DNA of 9,782 bases from Salinicoccus sp. UBA3372 (GCA_002360325.1 DEQG01000113.1:12155-21936); one strand, 5' to 3'; shown: positions 1 to 6,143, counted from the stretch's first letter. Notes: generated from the sequence alone by a model not told the origin. Numbers and translations: made by a program.

Positions 1-990
1 CTCAAGATCTTTTTTACTTCTTATAATCAGTGACGGCTGTAAAATAAGAGCCTCTTCGAGGACGGTCACGTCTTCAATCAGTTCATTGTACTGGTTCAAT
101 CTGATGAGCCGCCTGATCACATCTTCATGATATTGATAGGCTATTTTTCTGGGATGGACATCTTCGGCAGCGGACTGAAGCAATAATTTGCCGTGTTTAA
201 CGAGTTCGATTTCAGCGTTGGATAACTTTAAATCTCTGAGTCTGCCGATCAGCGTGTCATTCTTTACAGACTGTGTGATGAGTTCGTCCATAAAATCTTC
301 CACATGGGAATTCATATATTCATCCTTGCCGATGTCTTTAAAAAGCGGGATGAATGCCATCAGTCCGGCCTGAACAAGCTTCTCTTTGGCGCTTTTCAAA
401 CCGTTGCCCGCATATGTCTTTTTAAGCTCTCCGACAATACGTTCGACAGAAACCTGCTCTACTGTATGGGCGTTTTCCATCATCGACCTTTCAGTAGCCT
501 TTTCTATTGAAAAATTCAATACTGACATGAATCTGATTGCCCGGATGATTCTGAGTGGGTCTTCCCCGAACCTTTCATCGGGCTCCCCTGCGGTGATGAT
601 TTCTTTCTTCTCTATTGCCTCTCTTCCGGAAAAGGGGTCATGAAATATCATGTTTTCTGACATCGCCATGGCGTTCATGGTGAAGTCCCTTCTCTTCAGA
701 TCTTCATCGAGAAGGCATCCGGTATGTTTCCCGTCCACTCTGTATGTCGTCACTTCAAAAGGGATATTTTGAATGAGTACAATTATTGTGCCGTGTTCTT
801 TTCCAACATCGATCGTTTTATCAAAAAGCGCTTCAACCTCGTCCGGCCGTGCATCAGTGGTAATATCCACATCATGCACCTGCCTTTGCATGTAGTAGTC
901 CCTGACACAGCCTCCGACAAAATACGCTTCAAAACCATTTGCGTTCAATGTACTGATTACCGTTTCCCCGACTCTGAACAATTCTTTCAT
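1..990 (-). CDS. cca: tRNA nucleotidyltransferase, class II (CCA- or CC-adding), 3' end beyond the window
   Basis: Adds C, C (and normally A) to tRNA 3' ends in the cytoplasm. The frame is open for 330 codons and runs off the left edge, so some 40-70 C-terminal residues are missing. Visible motifs are GG(C)VRD at 26-31 and DVD at 40-42 (motif A, metal-binding aspartates), EDLKRRD at 96-102 (motif B) and EDPLR at 143-147 (motif D, nucleotide template), then the SVERI helix near 181-185. The flexible loop between motifs A and B is about 10 residues shorter than in Bacillus, Geobacillus and S. aureus enzymes and has lost their Y-x-D-x-RRP-x-x-V segment (see findings). Three ATG codons lie in tandem (996, 993, 990). 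The third is chosen because AGAGGA at 1002-997 lies 6 nt from it, against 3 and 0 nt for the others. The gene overlaps or abuts the bshA stop, so translational coupling is likely. Family assignment is secure; whether it adds the terminal A is open. Confidence 0.95.
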   Translation of the reverse strand, partial: MKELFRVGETVISTLNANGFEAYFVGGCVRDYYMQRQVHDVDITTDARPDEVEALFDKTIDVGKEHGTIIVLIQNIPFEVTTYRVDGKHTGCLLDEDLKRRDFTMNAMAMSENMIFHDPFSGREAIEKKEIITAGEPDERFGEDPLRIIRAIRFMSVLNFSIEKATERSMMENAHTVEQVSVERIVGELKKTYAGNGLKSAKEKLVQAGLMAFIPLFKDIGKDEYMNSHVEDFMDELITQSVKNDTLIGRLRDLKLSNAEIELVKHGKLLLQSAAEDVHPRKIAYQYHEDVIRRLIRLNQYNELIEDVTVLEEALILQPSLIIRSKKDLE

Positions 991-992
991 CA

Positions 993-2126
993 TCATTCCT
1001 CTTTTAGTGAAAAATACAGGTCTTCATACTGATCGATTATACTCTCACTTTTGAACCTGGATTCAATTTCACTCAGCATGCTCTGCTGCATCGTTTTGTA
1101 TTTTTTATCATCGCCCAACAGTGTCATAATGTAGCTGGCAGCCTGTTCGTAGTTCCCAATTTCAGCTATATAGCCTGTCTCTCCGTGCTGGATGACCTCG
1201 CTGATGCCGCCGGCGGTGGAACCGATCGGGACTGCTCCGCAGTTCATTGCTTCCAATAACGCAAGCCCGAAACTCTCCTGCTCGCTCAGCAGCATGAAAC
1301 AGTCGGACATTTTATAAAACCGCACTACATCGGACTGCTGACCGGCAAAGATGACTCTGTCCGTCAGGCCAAGATCAGTTACGAGCTGCCTCATGCGGTT
1401 CATTTCCGGCCCGTCCCCGACCAGCACGAGTACCGCGTCAATTTCAGAAGCTGCGATATTGAAAGCTCTGATAATATCTTCAATCCTTTTAATCGCCCTG
1501 AAATTTGAAGTATGCATGATGACTTTCGTATGTTCATCAATGCCGTAACGTTCTTTCAGCTCAGCAGCAGTATCTTCTTTATCGGACATGTTAAATTTAT
1601 TTTCATCTATAAAGTTATGAACAGTTGTTATTTCCTTGTCAGGACTGATCAGACGGTACGTATCGTCTTTCAGGCTGTTTGACACAGAAGTCGTTATATC
1701 TGATGACTCGATTCCAAATTTAATGGCACTTGTCAAAGTCATATCATGGCCAAGCACGGTAATATCTGTGCCGTGCAAAGTCGTCATGATCTTGACATCA
1801 CTGCCCGACATCTGTTTGGCAAGTATGCCACAGACAGCGTGAGGCACTGCGTAGTGCATATGTATGACGTCCAGATCATAATACTTGATCACTTCTGCAA
1901 TTTTACTTGAAATGGTTATATCATACGGCGGATACTGGAAGACGCTGTAACTGTTCACGTCTGTCTGATGCACGTATATATTGGGGTGGTCTATGGTCAG
2001 TCTGAACGGCATTTTTGACGTAATGAAGTGGACCTGATGGCCCCTTTTTGCCATTTGGATACCTAGTTCTGTTGCGATAATGCCACTGCCCCCGACGCCC
2101 GGGTAACATGTAATTCCTATTTTCAT
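993..2126 (-). CDS. bshA: N-acetyl-alpha-D-glucosaminyl L-malate synthase BshA
   Basis: GT4-family glycosyltransferase that joins GlcNAc from UDP-GlcNAc to L-malate, the first step of bacillithiol synthesis in the cytoplasm. It has 377 residues, the normal family length. The N-terminal Rossmann domain opens with KIGITCYP and the glycine loop GVGGSGI (10-16). HYAVPHAVC (91-99) and TTLHGTDITVLG (115-126) are typical of BshA. The C-terminal donor domain carries SNFRAIKR (207-214), VGDGPE (236-241) and the GT4 E-x7-E pair at E284 and E292 (ESFGLALLE). The ATG lies 4 nt after the mgsA stop, with a weak GAGAGTGAT ribosome-binding site inside the end of mgsA. The stop TGA overlaps the first possible cca ATG. 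In Bacillus subtilis bshB1, the deacetylase of the next step, lies between mgsA and bshA; it is absent here, so the deacetylase must be encoded elsewhere. Confidence 0.96.
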   Translation of the reverse strand: MKIGITCYPGVGGSGIIATELGIQMAKRGHQVHFITSKMPFRLTIDHPNIYVHQTDVNSYSVFQYPPYDITISSKIAEVIKYYDLDVIHMHYAVPHAVCGILAKQMSGSDVKIMTTLHGTDITVLGHDMTLTSAIKFGIESSDITTSVSNSLKDDTYRLISPDKEITTVHNFIDENKFNMSDKEDTAAELKERYGIDEHTKVIMHTSNFRAIKRIEDIIRAFNIAASEIDAVLVLVGDGPEMNRMRQLVTDLGLTDRVIFAGQQSDVVRFYKMSDCFMLLSEQESFGLALLEAMNCGAVPIGSTAGGISEVIQHGETGYIAEIGNYEQAASYIMTLLGDDKKYKTMQQSMLSEIESRFKSESIIDQYEDLYFSLKEE

Positions 2127-2130
2127 ATTA

Positions 2131-2508
2131 TCACTCTCTATCTATGTGATTGAGGTAATGCATCACTGCACTGGCAGTGCCCTCATTTGTCGCCAGCGGC
2201 ACATCATAGACATCTGACAGTCTCAGAAGCGCTGATACATCAGGTTCATGGGGCTGTGCAGTAAGCGGATCCCTGAAAAAGATGATGATATCAATGTTGC
2301 CGTTTGCAACCATTGAGCCGATTTCCTGATCTCCGCCAAGCGGACCCGATTTAAAGCGGTGGACTTCAAGCCCCGTTTCCTCAATGAGCCGTTTTCCGGT
2401 AGTCCCTGTAGCATACAGATCATGCAATTTGAAAGTATCTTTATATTCTTCTGCAAATGTTATCAATGCTTCTTTTTTCTTATCGTGTGCAATCAAAGCA
2501 ATTTTCAT
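2131..2508 (-). CDS. mgsA: methylglyoxal synthase
   Basis: Converts dihydroxyacetone phosphate to methylglyoxal and phosphate, a glycolytic bypass that relieves phosphate limitation or sugar-phosphate overload. The protein has 125 residues. It shows the family signature YATGTTG (32-38), the phosphate-binding SGPLGGDQ (54-61) with the likely catalytic aspartate D60 (D71 of the E. coli enzyme), and [11 protein letters not shown] (81-91) with H87 and D90 (H98 and D101 in E. coli). The frame can be extended upstream to a TTG at 2520, but the ATG at 2508 gives the family N-terminus [12 protein letters not shown] and has a GGGGG run 5 nt upstream, so it is preferred. The C-terminus is short, ending soon after [10 protein letters not shown]. 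It is the first gene of an mgsA-bshA-cca unit with its own promoter. Confidence 0.96.
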   Translation of the reverse strand: MKIALIAHDKKKEALITFAEEYKDTFKLHDLYATGTTGKRLIEETGLEVHRFKSGPLGGDQEIGSMVANGNIDIIIFFRDPLTAQPHEPDVSALLRLSDVYDVPLATNEGTASAVMHYLNHIDRE

Positions 2509-2513
2509 AATGG

Positions 2514-2518
2514 CCCCC
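2514..2518 (-). promoter_or_regulatory. ribosome-binding site of mgsA
   Basis: A GGGGG run on the minus strand ends 5 nt before the ATG at 2508. It favours this start over the TTG at 2520, which lies directly upstream of the run. Confidence 0.55.
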
Positions 2519-2536
2519 AATAATCATTATATTACT

Positions 2537-2565
2537 ATTATAGATAAAATGTTTTGTTATGTGAA
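2537..2565 (-). promoter_or_regulatory. sigma-A-type promoter for mgsA-bshA-cca
   Basis: On the minus strand a -35 box TTCACA (2565-2560, one mismatch to TTGACA) is followed after exactly 17 bp by a perfect -10 box TATAAT (2542-2537). Transcription would start near 2530, about 20 nt before the mgsA ATG, leaving just enough leader for the GGGGG ribosome-binding site. The promoter lies directly after the terminator of the upstream zinc peptidase gene, which supports a new transcription unit here. No clear operator repeat is seen. Confidence 0.75.
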
Positions 2566-2580
2566 ATATTCGAAATAAAA

Positions 2581-2608
2581 AACACAGCCGGAATTTCCCG
2601 ACTGTGTT
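2581..2608 (-). terminator. intrinsic terminator after the zinc peptidase gene
   Basis: Arms AACACAG and CTGTGTT (2581-2587 with 2602-2608) continue, after one mismatch, into a CGG/CCG inner stem with a 6-nt loop. On the minus strand the hairpin is followed by TTTTTTATTT, the expected U-tract. It begins about 10 nt after the peptidase stop codon and separates that gene from mgsA. Confidence 0.85.
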
Positions 2609-2617
2609 AATAAAAGA

Positions 2618-3307
2618 TTAGCTCTGGCTTCTTGCAATTAAGATGAATCTGACAAGTTCTGCAACTGCGACTGCTGTAGCAGCTACATAAGTCATCGCTG
2701 CAGCATTCAGAACTTTTTTAGCATGTCTGTACTCTTTTTCATTCACTATATTCAGCGACTCTATCTGCTTCATCGCCCGGCTGGAAGCATCAAACTCAAC
2801 CGGCAGCGTCACAAGCTGGAACAATACAGCGAATGCCATTAAACCGATACCGGCCCATAGCAGATATCCTCCGAACTCTGTATTCATACCGATTGTCAGT
2901 AACATACCCGCTATGATCAAGAAGTATGAAAAGTTACTTCCTAACTGTGCAAGAGGGAACAATGCCGATCTGAAACTTAAAAACTTGTAGCCGGTTGCAT
3001 GCTGTATCGCGTGACCGACTTCGTGTGCAGCAACTGCAGTGCCTGCTACACTTGGTTTATCGAAGTTGTGTGGAGAAAGCCGGATTACCTTGTTTTTCGG
3101 GTCATAGTGGTCACTTAGAAAACCTTGACCTCTTTCCACTGCAACATCGTAAATACCATTTTCATGTAAAATTTCCTCTGCTACTTCTCTCCCTGTCAAA
3201 CCACTTGTGGAACGTACTTTTGAGTACTTGTTGAAAGTGGATTTAACATTCATTTGAGCGAGCATTGGAACAATCATCAATAATACAAAATAAATGATGA
3301 TACCCAT
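2618..3307 (-). CDS. yugP: YugP-like membrane zinc metallopeptidase
   Basis: A 229-residue integral membrane protein of the neutral zinc metallopeptidase family whose type is B. subtilis YugP. The N-terminal hydrophobic segment (2-18) ends in MLAQMNVKSTFNKYS, a family hallmark. The zinc motif HEVGH is at 95-99 (H95 and H99 as ligands, E96 as catalytic base). Further hydrophobic segments follow at about 117-140, 147-169 and 202-225. LPVEFDASSRA (168-178) is a conserved stretch that probably supplies the third ligand. The substrate is unknown to me; a role in membrane-protein or small-peptide turnover is only inferred. AGGAGGG lies about 10 nt upstream of the ATG. It has its own promoter and terminator and may therefore be largely monocistronic. 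In Bacillus, ypjB and dapB occupy the stretch between ypjA and mgsA, so this neighbour is unusual relative to that genus. Confidence 0.9.
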   Translation of the reverse strand: MGIIIYFVLLMIVPMLAQMNVKSTFNKYSKVRSTSGLTGREVAEEILHENGIYDVAVERGQGFLSDHYDPKNKVIRLSPHNFDKPSVAGTAVAAHEVGHAIQHATGYKFLSFRSALFPLAQLGSNFSYFLIIAGMLLTIGMNTEFGGYLLWAGIGLMAFAVLFQLVTLPVEFDASSRAMKQIESLNIVNEKEYRHAKKVLNAAAMTYVAATAVAVAELVRFILIARSQS

Positions 3308-3341
3308 TAAATCAATTCCCTCCTATATTATCTCTTCTTAT

Positions 3342-3371
3342 ATTTTACTTTAGATTTTAGTCATTCGTCAA
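3342..3371 (-). promoter_or_regulatory. probable promoter of the zinc peptidase gene
   Basis: A minus-strand -35 box TTGACG (3371-3366) lies in the last codons of ypjA and is followed after 18 bp by a -10 box TAAAAT (3347-3342). The predicted start near 3335 gives a leader of about 28 nt that includes the AGGAGGG ribosome-binding site. The region is AT-rich, so other -10 choices (TATAAG a few bases downstream) are possible. Confidence 0.6.
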
Positions 3372-3944
3372 CGAATTACTTCTGGGAACGAGCTGCTGCA
3401 GAAGTACAAGAACGAATACAGTCAGCCAGAAAGCAAAATAGCCGATATGGTCACTGTACTGCGACAGCTGGCCATACACAGGATACTGTCCGTACACATA
3501 GTCGATGACATCATTATGAAAGAGCCAGATAGCGGTAATATACAGATGTATCGGTTTTATTTCCAAATATGGCAGGAATAAAAAAGCCTGTACAGCCATT
3601 ATGCTGTGTGAAGCGACAAGCATCAGGCCGATCCATGATATGAATCCCGTCTCCATAAAAGTAAGGAGGTTCATTACGACGGCCCATACACCGTATTTGA
3701 TCAAGGTGGTGAAAGCCAGCGCATCTATCAGCCCCCACTTCTTATTCATCAGTATGAGAACAATCAGGATGCTTAAAAACAGAGTTGCTGTGGGGCTGTC
3801 GGGTACGAATGGCATAAAGTACCATTCTGTTTGGGAGAGCTGTCCGCCATACCAGTAATAGCCGTAAATCGTGCCTATGAAGTTACTGATCAGTAATAAT
3901 ACTAAAAACCACTTGTTATACATCAGTTCGATTATTTTATTCAT
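3357..3944 (-). CDS. ypjA: DUF1405 membrane protein YpjA
   Basis: A 195-residue polytopic membrane protein of unknown function, matching the family of B. subtilis YpjA (DUF1405). About five to six hydrophobic segments are visible, roughly at 10-30, 52-67, 75-95, 103-125, 130-145 and 168-188. Conserved-looking motifs are YGYYWYGGQL (28-37), WYFMPFVPDSPTATLF (41-56), LIKYGVWA and HNDVIDY (143-149). The family lies downstream of qcrABC in many Bacillales, which suggests but does not prove a link to respiration. The ribosome-binding site AGGTGATC lies very close (about 2 nt) to the ATG. The start is only 48 nt after the qcrC stop, and the intervening space is filled by a strong terminator, so expression probably depends on read-through. 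Confidence 0.9.
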   Translation of the reverse strand: MNKIIELMYNKWFLVLLLISNFIGTIYGYYWYGGQLSQTEWYFMPFVPDSPTATLFLSILIVLILMNKKWGLIDALAFTTLIKYGVWAVVMNLLTFMETGFISWIGLMLVASHSIMAVQAFLFLPYLEIKPIHLYITAIWLFHNDVIDYVYGQYPVYGQLSQYSDHIGYFAFWLTVFVLVLLQQLVPRSNSLTND

Positions 3945-3960
3945 GTGATCACCTAAGAAA

Positions 3961-3986
3961 AAAACCCCTTTGTAAAAAGGGGTTTT
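3961..3986 (-). terminator. intrinsic terminator after qcrC
   Basis: A perfect stem pairs AAAACCCCTTT (3961-3971) with AAAGGGGTTTT (3976-3986) across a 4-nt loop. Read on the minus strand, the 3' arm GGGG runs into eight consecutive T residues, a classic rho-independent signal. It lies between the qcrC stop (3993) and the ypjA start (3944), so it ends or attenuates the qcr transcript. On the plus strand the T-tract is only four long, so it is oriented for the minus strand. Confidence 0.92.
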
Positions 3987-3992
3987 AAAAGT

Positions 3993-4796
3993 TTATTCAC
4001 CAGAATCCGGTGTGTTTTGAGCTTCGTCGTCAGAAACTTCTTCAAGATCTGCAACAAATTCTGAAATTGCTACAATCTCATCATCAGTCAACTGATCTTC
4101 GAAAGCAGGCATTTCATCTCCGACACCGTTTCTTACGAATGCTTCTACAGTCGCAGCGTCCAATTCAGGTTCAACCAGGTTTGGACCTGATCCCCCTGCA
4201 AGTTCACCGCCGTGACAACTTGTACAGTTGGTACGTATCAGCTCGTTAAAGACGGGGTCTTCAGCATCCAGGTTTGAGAACACGATCTGCCCTTGGGCAT
4301 CCTGCTGCTCCCAATCATGGTAAGCAACTGATTCCCATGTTGTATAGAAAATTATTGCCACTGTCACCAGCATCAGTCCGCTTGCGATAGGACGGCGTTT
4401 CCAGTGACGGTCTTTCTTATTATCCAGCCAAGGTGCTAATAATAACGCAGTAAATGCGATACCTGGTATTACGATTGCACCGATAACGTTAAATGGTCCC
4501 GATGCATAAGTGTATTTTAATATTTGATAAAGAAATAGGAAGTACCAGTCCGGTAAAGGAATGTAACCTGTATCAGTCGCATCGGCAACACGCTCAAGCG
4601 GTGCCGGGTGGGCAACTGTCAGACATAAAAATCCTATAAGGAACACTGCTCCTGTTATCCATTCTTTTAGAAGAAAGTCCGGGTAAAATTCTTCTGTGCG
4701 CCCGGGAAATTCTGAATAGTCGCGATTGAGCTTTGGTTTATCATATTTCTGTATTCGGGAATCTCCGACAAATGTCAGTCCTTTTCCACGTTTCAT
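3993..4796 (-). CDS. qcrC: menaquinol:cytochrome c reductase, cytochrome b/c subunit QcrC
   Basis: Fusion of a subunit IV-like membrane domain with a cytochrome c domain, as in the Bacillus menaquinol:cytochrome c oxidoreductase. It has 267 residues. The N-terminus MKRGKGLTFVGDSRI resembles the B. subtilis protein. Three hydrophobic segments lie at about 47-62, 103-122 and 138-153. The quinol-oxidation motif is PDWY at 82-85 (PEWY in mitochondrial-type enzymes). The C-terminal domain, outside the membrane, has the haem c site CTSCH (191-195) and the probable axial methionine M229 in GDEMPAF. The last 20 residues form an acidic tail beyond the cytochrome fold. GGGAGGT lies 8 nt before the ATG, and the gene begins 22 nt after the qcrB stop. 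It is the last gene of the qcrABC operon before the terminator. Confidence 0.97.
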   Translation of the reverse strand: MKRGKGLTFVGDSRIQKYDKPKLNRDYSEFPGRTEEFYPDFLLKEWITGAVFLIGFLCLTVAHPAPLERVADATDTGYIPLPDWYFLFLYQILKYTYASGPFNVIGAIVIPGIAFTALLLAPWLDNKKDRHWKRRPIASGLMLVTVAIIFYTTWESVAYHDWEQQDAQGQIVFSNLDAEDPVFNELIRTNCTSCHGGELAGGSGPNLVEPELDAATVEAFVRNGVGDEMPAFEDQLTDDEIVAISEFVADLEEVSDDEAQNTPDSGE

Positions 4797-4818
4797 AAAT
4801 TTTTACCTCCCATTTCTC

Positions 4819-5493
4819 CTATAGTGGACCTGCGATACCTTGTCTACGTATCATGATGAAGTGAATAGCCATCAACACAAACAGTGCAGCAGGCAGGAAG
4901 AATACATGGATAGCGAAGAATCTTGTCAGTGTCTGTGCACCGATAATTGTATCATCACCAGCTAGCAGCGTCTGAATCCAATCACCGATAAACGGCACAC
5001 TGCCTGCGATATCCAGTCCTACTCTAGTTGCGAACAATGCTTTCATATCCCAAGGTAATAAATATCCTGTGAATGCAAGACCAAGGATTGTTGCGAAAAG
5101 TAACACTCCGACAACCCAGTTCAACTCTCTTGGAGCTTTATAAGCACCTGTAAAGAATACTCTTAAAGTATGTAAAAACATCATTACAACAACTAAACTT
5201 GCACCCCAGTGGTGCATACCTCTGACAATCAAACCAGCTGCTACATCATGTTGAAGATAGTAAACAGAATTCCAAGCATTAACGATATCCGGTACATAAT
5301 ACATTGTTAAGAACATACCCGATAAAATCTGAATTAATACTATGAAAAATGTCAGACCTCCAAAACAATAGACAAACGCAGAGAAGTGATAGGCAGGGTT
5401 AACATGCTCCGGCACCTCATGATCTGCCACATCTCTCCAAATAGGAGTTATATCCATGCGGTCATCTATCCAATCATAAATTCTATTGAACAT
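4819..5493 (-). CDS. qcrB: menaquinol:cytochrome c reductase, cytochrome b6 subunit QcrB
   Basis: Membrane cytochrome b of the bc complex, carrying two b haems and a covalently attached third haem. It has 224 residues, the full b6-type length, with four transmembrane helices at about 37-60, 93-115, 126-146 and 190-212. The haem ligands are H94 and H108 on helix B (RGMHHWGAS and MMFLHTLR) and H196 and H211 on helix D (RFFAIHVFF and MAIHFIMI), with the usual 14-residue spacing in both pairs. C43 in VYCFGG is the cysteine that binds the extra haem in the b6/Bacillus group. PRELNW (121-126) and GYLLPWDMKA (143-152) belong to the quinol site. GGAGGG lies 6 nt from the ATG, and the TAG stop of qcrA merges with this ribosome-binding site, indicating coupled translation. 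Confidence 0.98.
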   Translation of the reverse strand: MFNRIYDWIDDRMDITPIWRDVADHEVPEHVNPAYHFSAFVYCFGGLTFFIVLIQILSGMFLTMYYVPDIVNAWNSVYYLQHDVAAGLIVRGMHHWGASLVVVMMFLHTLRVFFTGAYKAPRELNWVVGVLLFATILGLAFTGYLLPWDMKALFATRVGLDIAGSVPFIGDWIQTLLAGDDTIIGAQTLTRFFAIHVFFLPAALFVLMAIHFIMIRRQGIAGPL

Positions 5494-5504
5494 TTAGTTC
5501 CCTC

Positions 5505-6005
5505 CTATACTAATTCATTTGGAAATACTTGGCCTATTGTAAGAAATCCATCGGATTCGCCAACTTCGAATTGATCCAATGGCCCTGTTGGAGGAGTTCC
5601 TGGTACGTTTTCTCCATTCTTCTCATATAAACCGTTATGACATGGGCAGAAGAATCTTTCTGGATTATTATCATCAGCTGCCCATGTTACTGTACAGCCA
5701 AGGTGCTTACAGACAGGTGAGAATGCGATAATCTCATCACCCTCTTTATAAACCCAGGCAAAATCTGTTACCTCACTTGTATACCAGGCATCTTCCTGTT
5801 CAAAAGTGAAATCGACCTGCATCGGTTCTTCAGTGATTTCATCAATTGTAACACTTGTCGTTATCATCGACCCTTCGGAATCGTCCTGGAACAACGGGTC
5901 CAGTGCCATTCTTCCCATTGGAAGTATCATACCAGCCGCCATAAATGATCCAACACCCATTAAGGAATAGTTCAAGAACTGACGTCTTGTAACTTTTTGC
6001 GACAT
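5505..6005 (-). CDS. qcrA: menaquinol:cytochrome c reductase, Rieske iron-sulfur subunit QcrA
   Basis: Rieske [2Fe-2S] protein that passes electrons from menaquinol towards cytochrome c. It has 166 residues. The N-terminus has a twin-arginine-like TRRQFLNYS (6-14) followed by a hydrophobic anchor (about 15-33), as expected for Tat-dependent insertion with an uncleaved anchor. The cluster ligands are C99 and H101 in CKHLGC and C120 and H123 in CPCH; C104 and C122 form the usual disulfide. PGTPPTGPLDQFEV (135-148) is the family proline loop. The frame extends to an upstream ATG at 6029, but that codon precedes the GAGGGGGG ribosome-binding site (6021-6014) which lies 8 nt before the ATG at 6005, so the shorter start is chosen. 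It is the first gene of qcrABC, behind a clear promoter. Confidence 0.97.
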   Translation of the reverse strand: MSQKVTRRQFLNYSLMGVGSFMAAGMILPMGRMALDPLFQDDSEGSMITTSVTIDEITEEPMQVDFTFEQEDAWYTSEVTDFAWVYKEGDEIIAFSPVCKHLGCTVTWAADDNNPERFFCPCHNGLYEKNGENVPGTPPTGPLDQFEVGESDGFLTIGQVFPNELV

Positions 6006-6013
6006 TTTAATTT

Positions 6014-6021
6014 CCCCCCTC
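6014..6021 (-). promoter_or_regulatory. ribosome-binding site that fixes the qcrA start
   Basis: GAGGGGGG on the minus strand lies 8 nt before the ATG at 6005. The competing in-frame ATG at 6029 lies upstream of this site and has no comparable site of its own. Confidence 0.75.
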
Positions 6022-6065
6022 AAACACATGCGTTCTTTTACATTAAATATAACTAGGACATATCA

Positions 6066-6094
6066 ATTTTAGCCTATTAAATTCTGACGGTCAA
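6066..6094 (-). promoter_or_regulatory. sigma-A-type promoter of qcrABC
   Basis: On the minus strand a -35 box TTGACC (6094-6089, five of six consensus bases) is followed after 17 bp by a -10 box TAAAAT (6071-6066, five of six). The predicted start near 6059 leaves a leader of about 54 nt before qcrA. This is the main control point between the aro/ypi genes and the respiratory genes. Confidence 0.75.
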
Positions 6095-6100
6095 TAAGCT

Positions 6101-6107
6101 TTCACAA
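6101..6107 (-). promoter_or_regulatory. TTGTGAA element upstream of the qcr promoter (possible ResD/SrrA or Rex half-site)
   Basis: TTGTGAA on the minus strand is centred about 45 bp upstream of the predicted start, just behind the -35 box, the usual place for an activator. It equals the core of the TTTGTGAAT element described for ResD and one half of a Rex operator. The second Rex half-site is not present at the proper spacing. ResDE control of qcrABC is known in B. subtilis; its use here is inference. Confidence 0.35.
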
Positions 6108-6143
6108 TTTTTAATGCTCGCTTTATGCGATAATTGTGTAAAA
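6101..6143. repeat. interrupted inverted repeat between ypiF and the qcr promoter
   Basis: AATTGTG at 6132-6138 (plus strand) is mirrored by CACAATT at 6103-6109, and the match extends outwards to AAAG against CTTT with three extra bases on one side. Between them lies a small perfect TCGC-ATAAA-GCGA hairpin. No U-tract follows, so it is not a usual terminator. It could be a paired binding site or an RNA fold at the 3' end of the aro-ypi transcript. Confidence 0.4.

Noticed and set aside
724..1032. Open frame of 102 codons on the plus strand
   Set aside because: Antisense to the start of cca and the end of bshA, both secure genes; no recognisable protein features.
2509..2520. TTG start for mgsA at 2520
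   Set aside because: It would add four residues before the family N-terminus and lies upstream of the GGGGG ribosome-binding site; the ATG at 2508 fits better.
6006..6029. In-frame upstream ATG of qcrA at 6029
   Set aside because: It comes before the strong GAGGGGGG site and would place eight extra residues before the Tat-like N-terminus.
6085..6107. Complete Rex operator
   Set aside because: Only the TTGTGAA half matches; the bases at the position of the second half (TTCACAA expected) do not fit, so a full palindrome cannot be claimed.
6101..6143. Intrinsic terminator after ypiF
   Set aside because: An interrupted stem is present, but no run of U follows on the minus strand, and the inner stem is only four pairs long.
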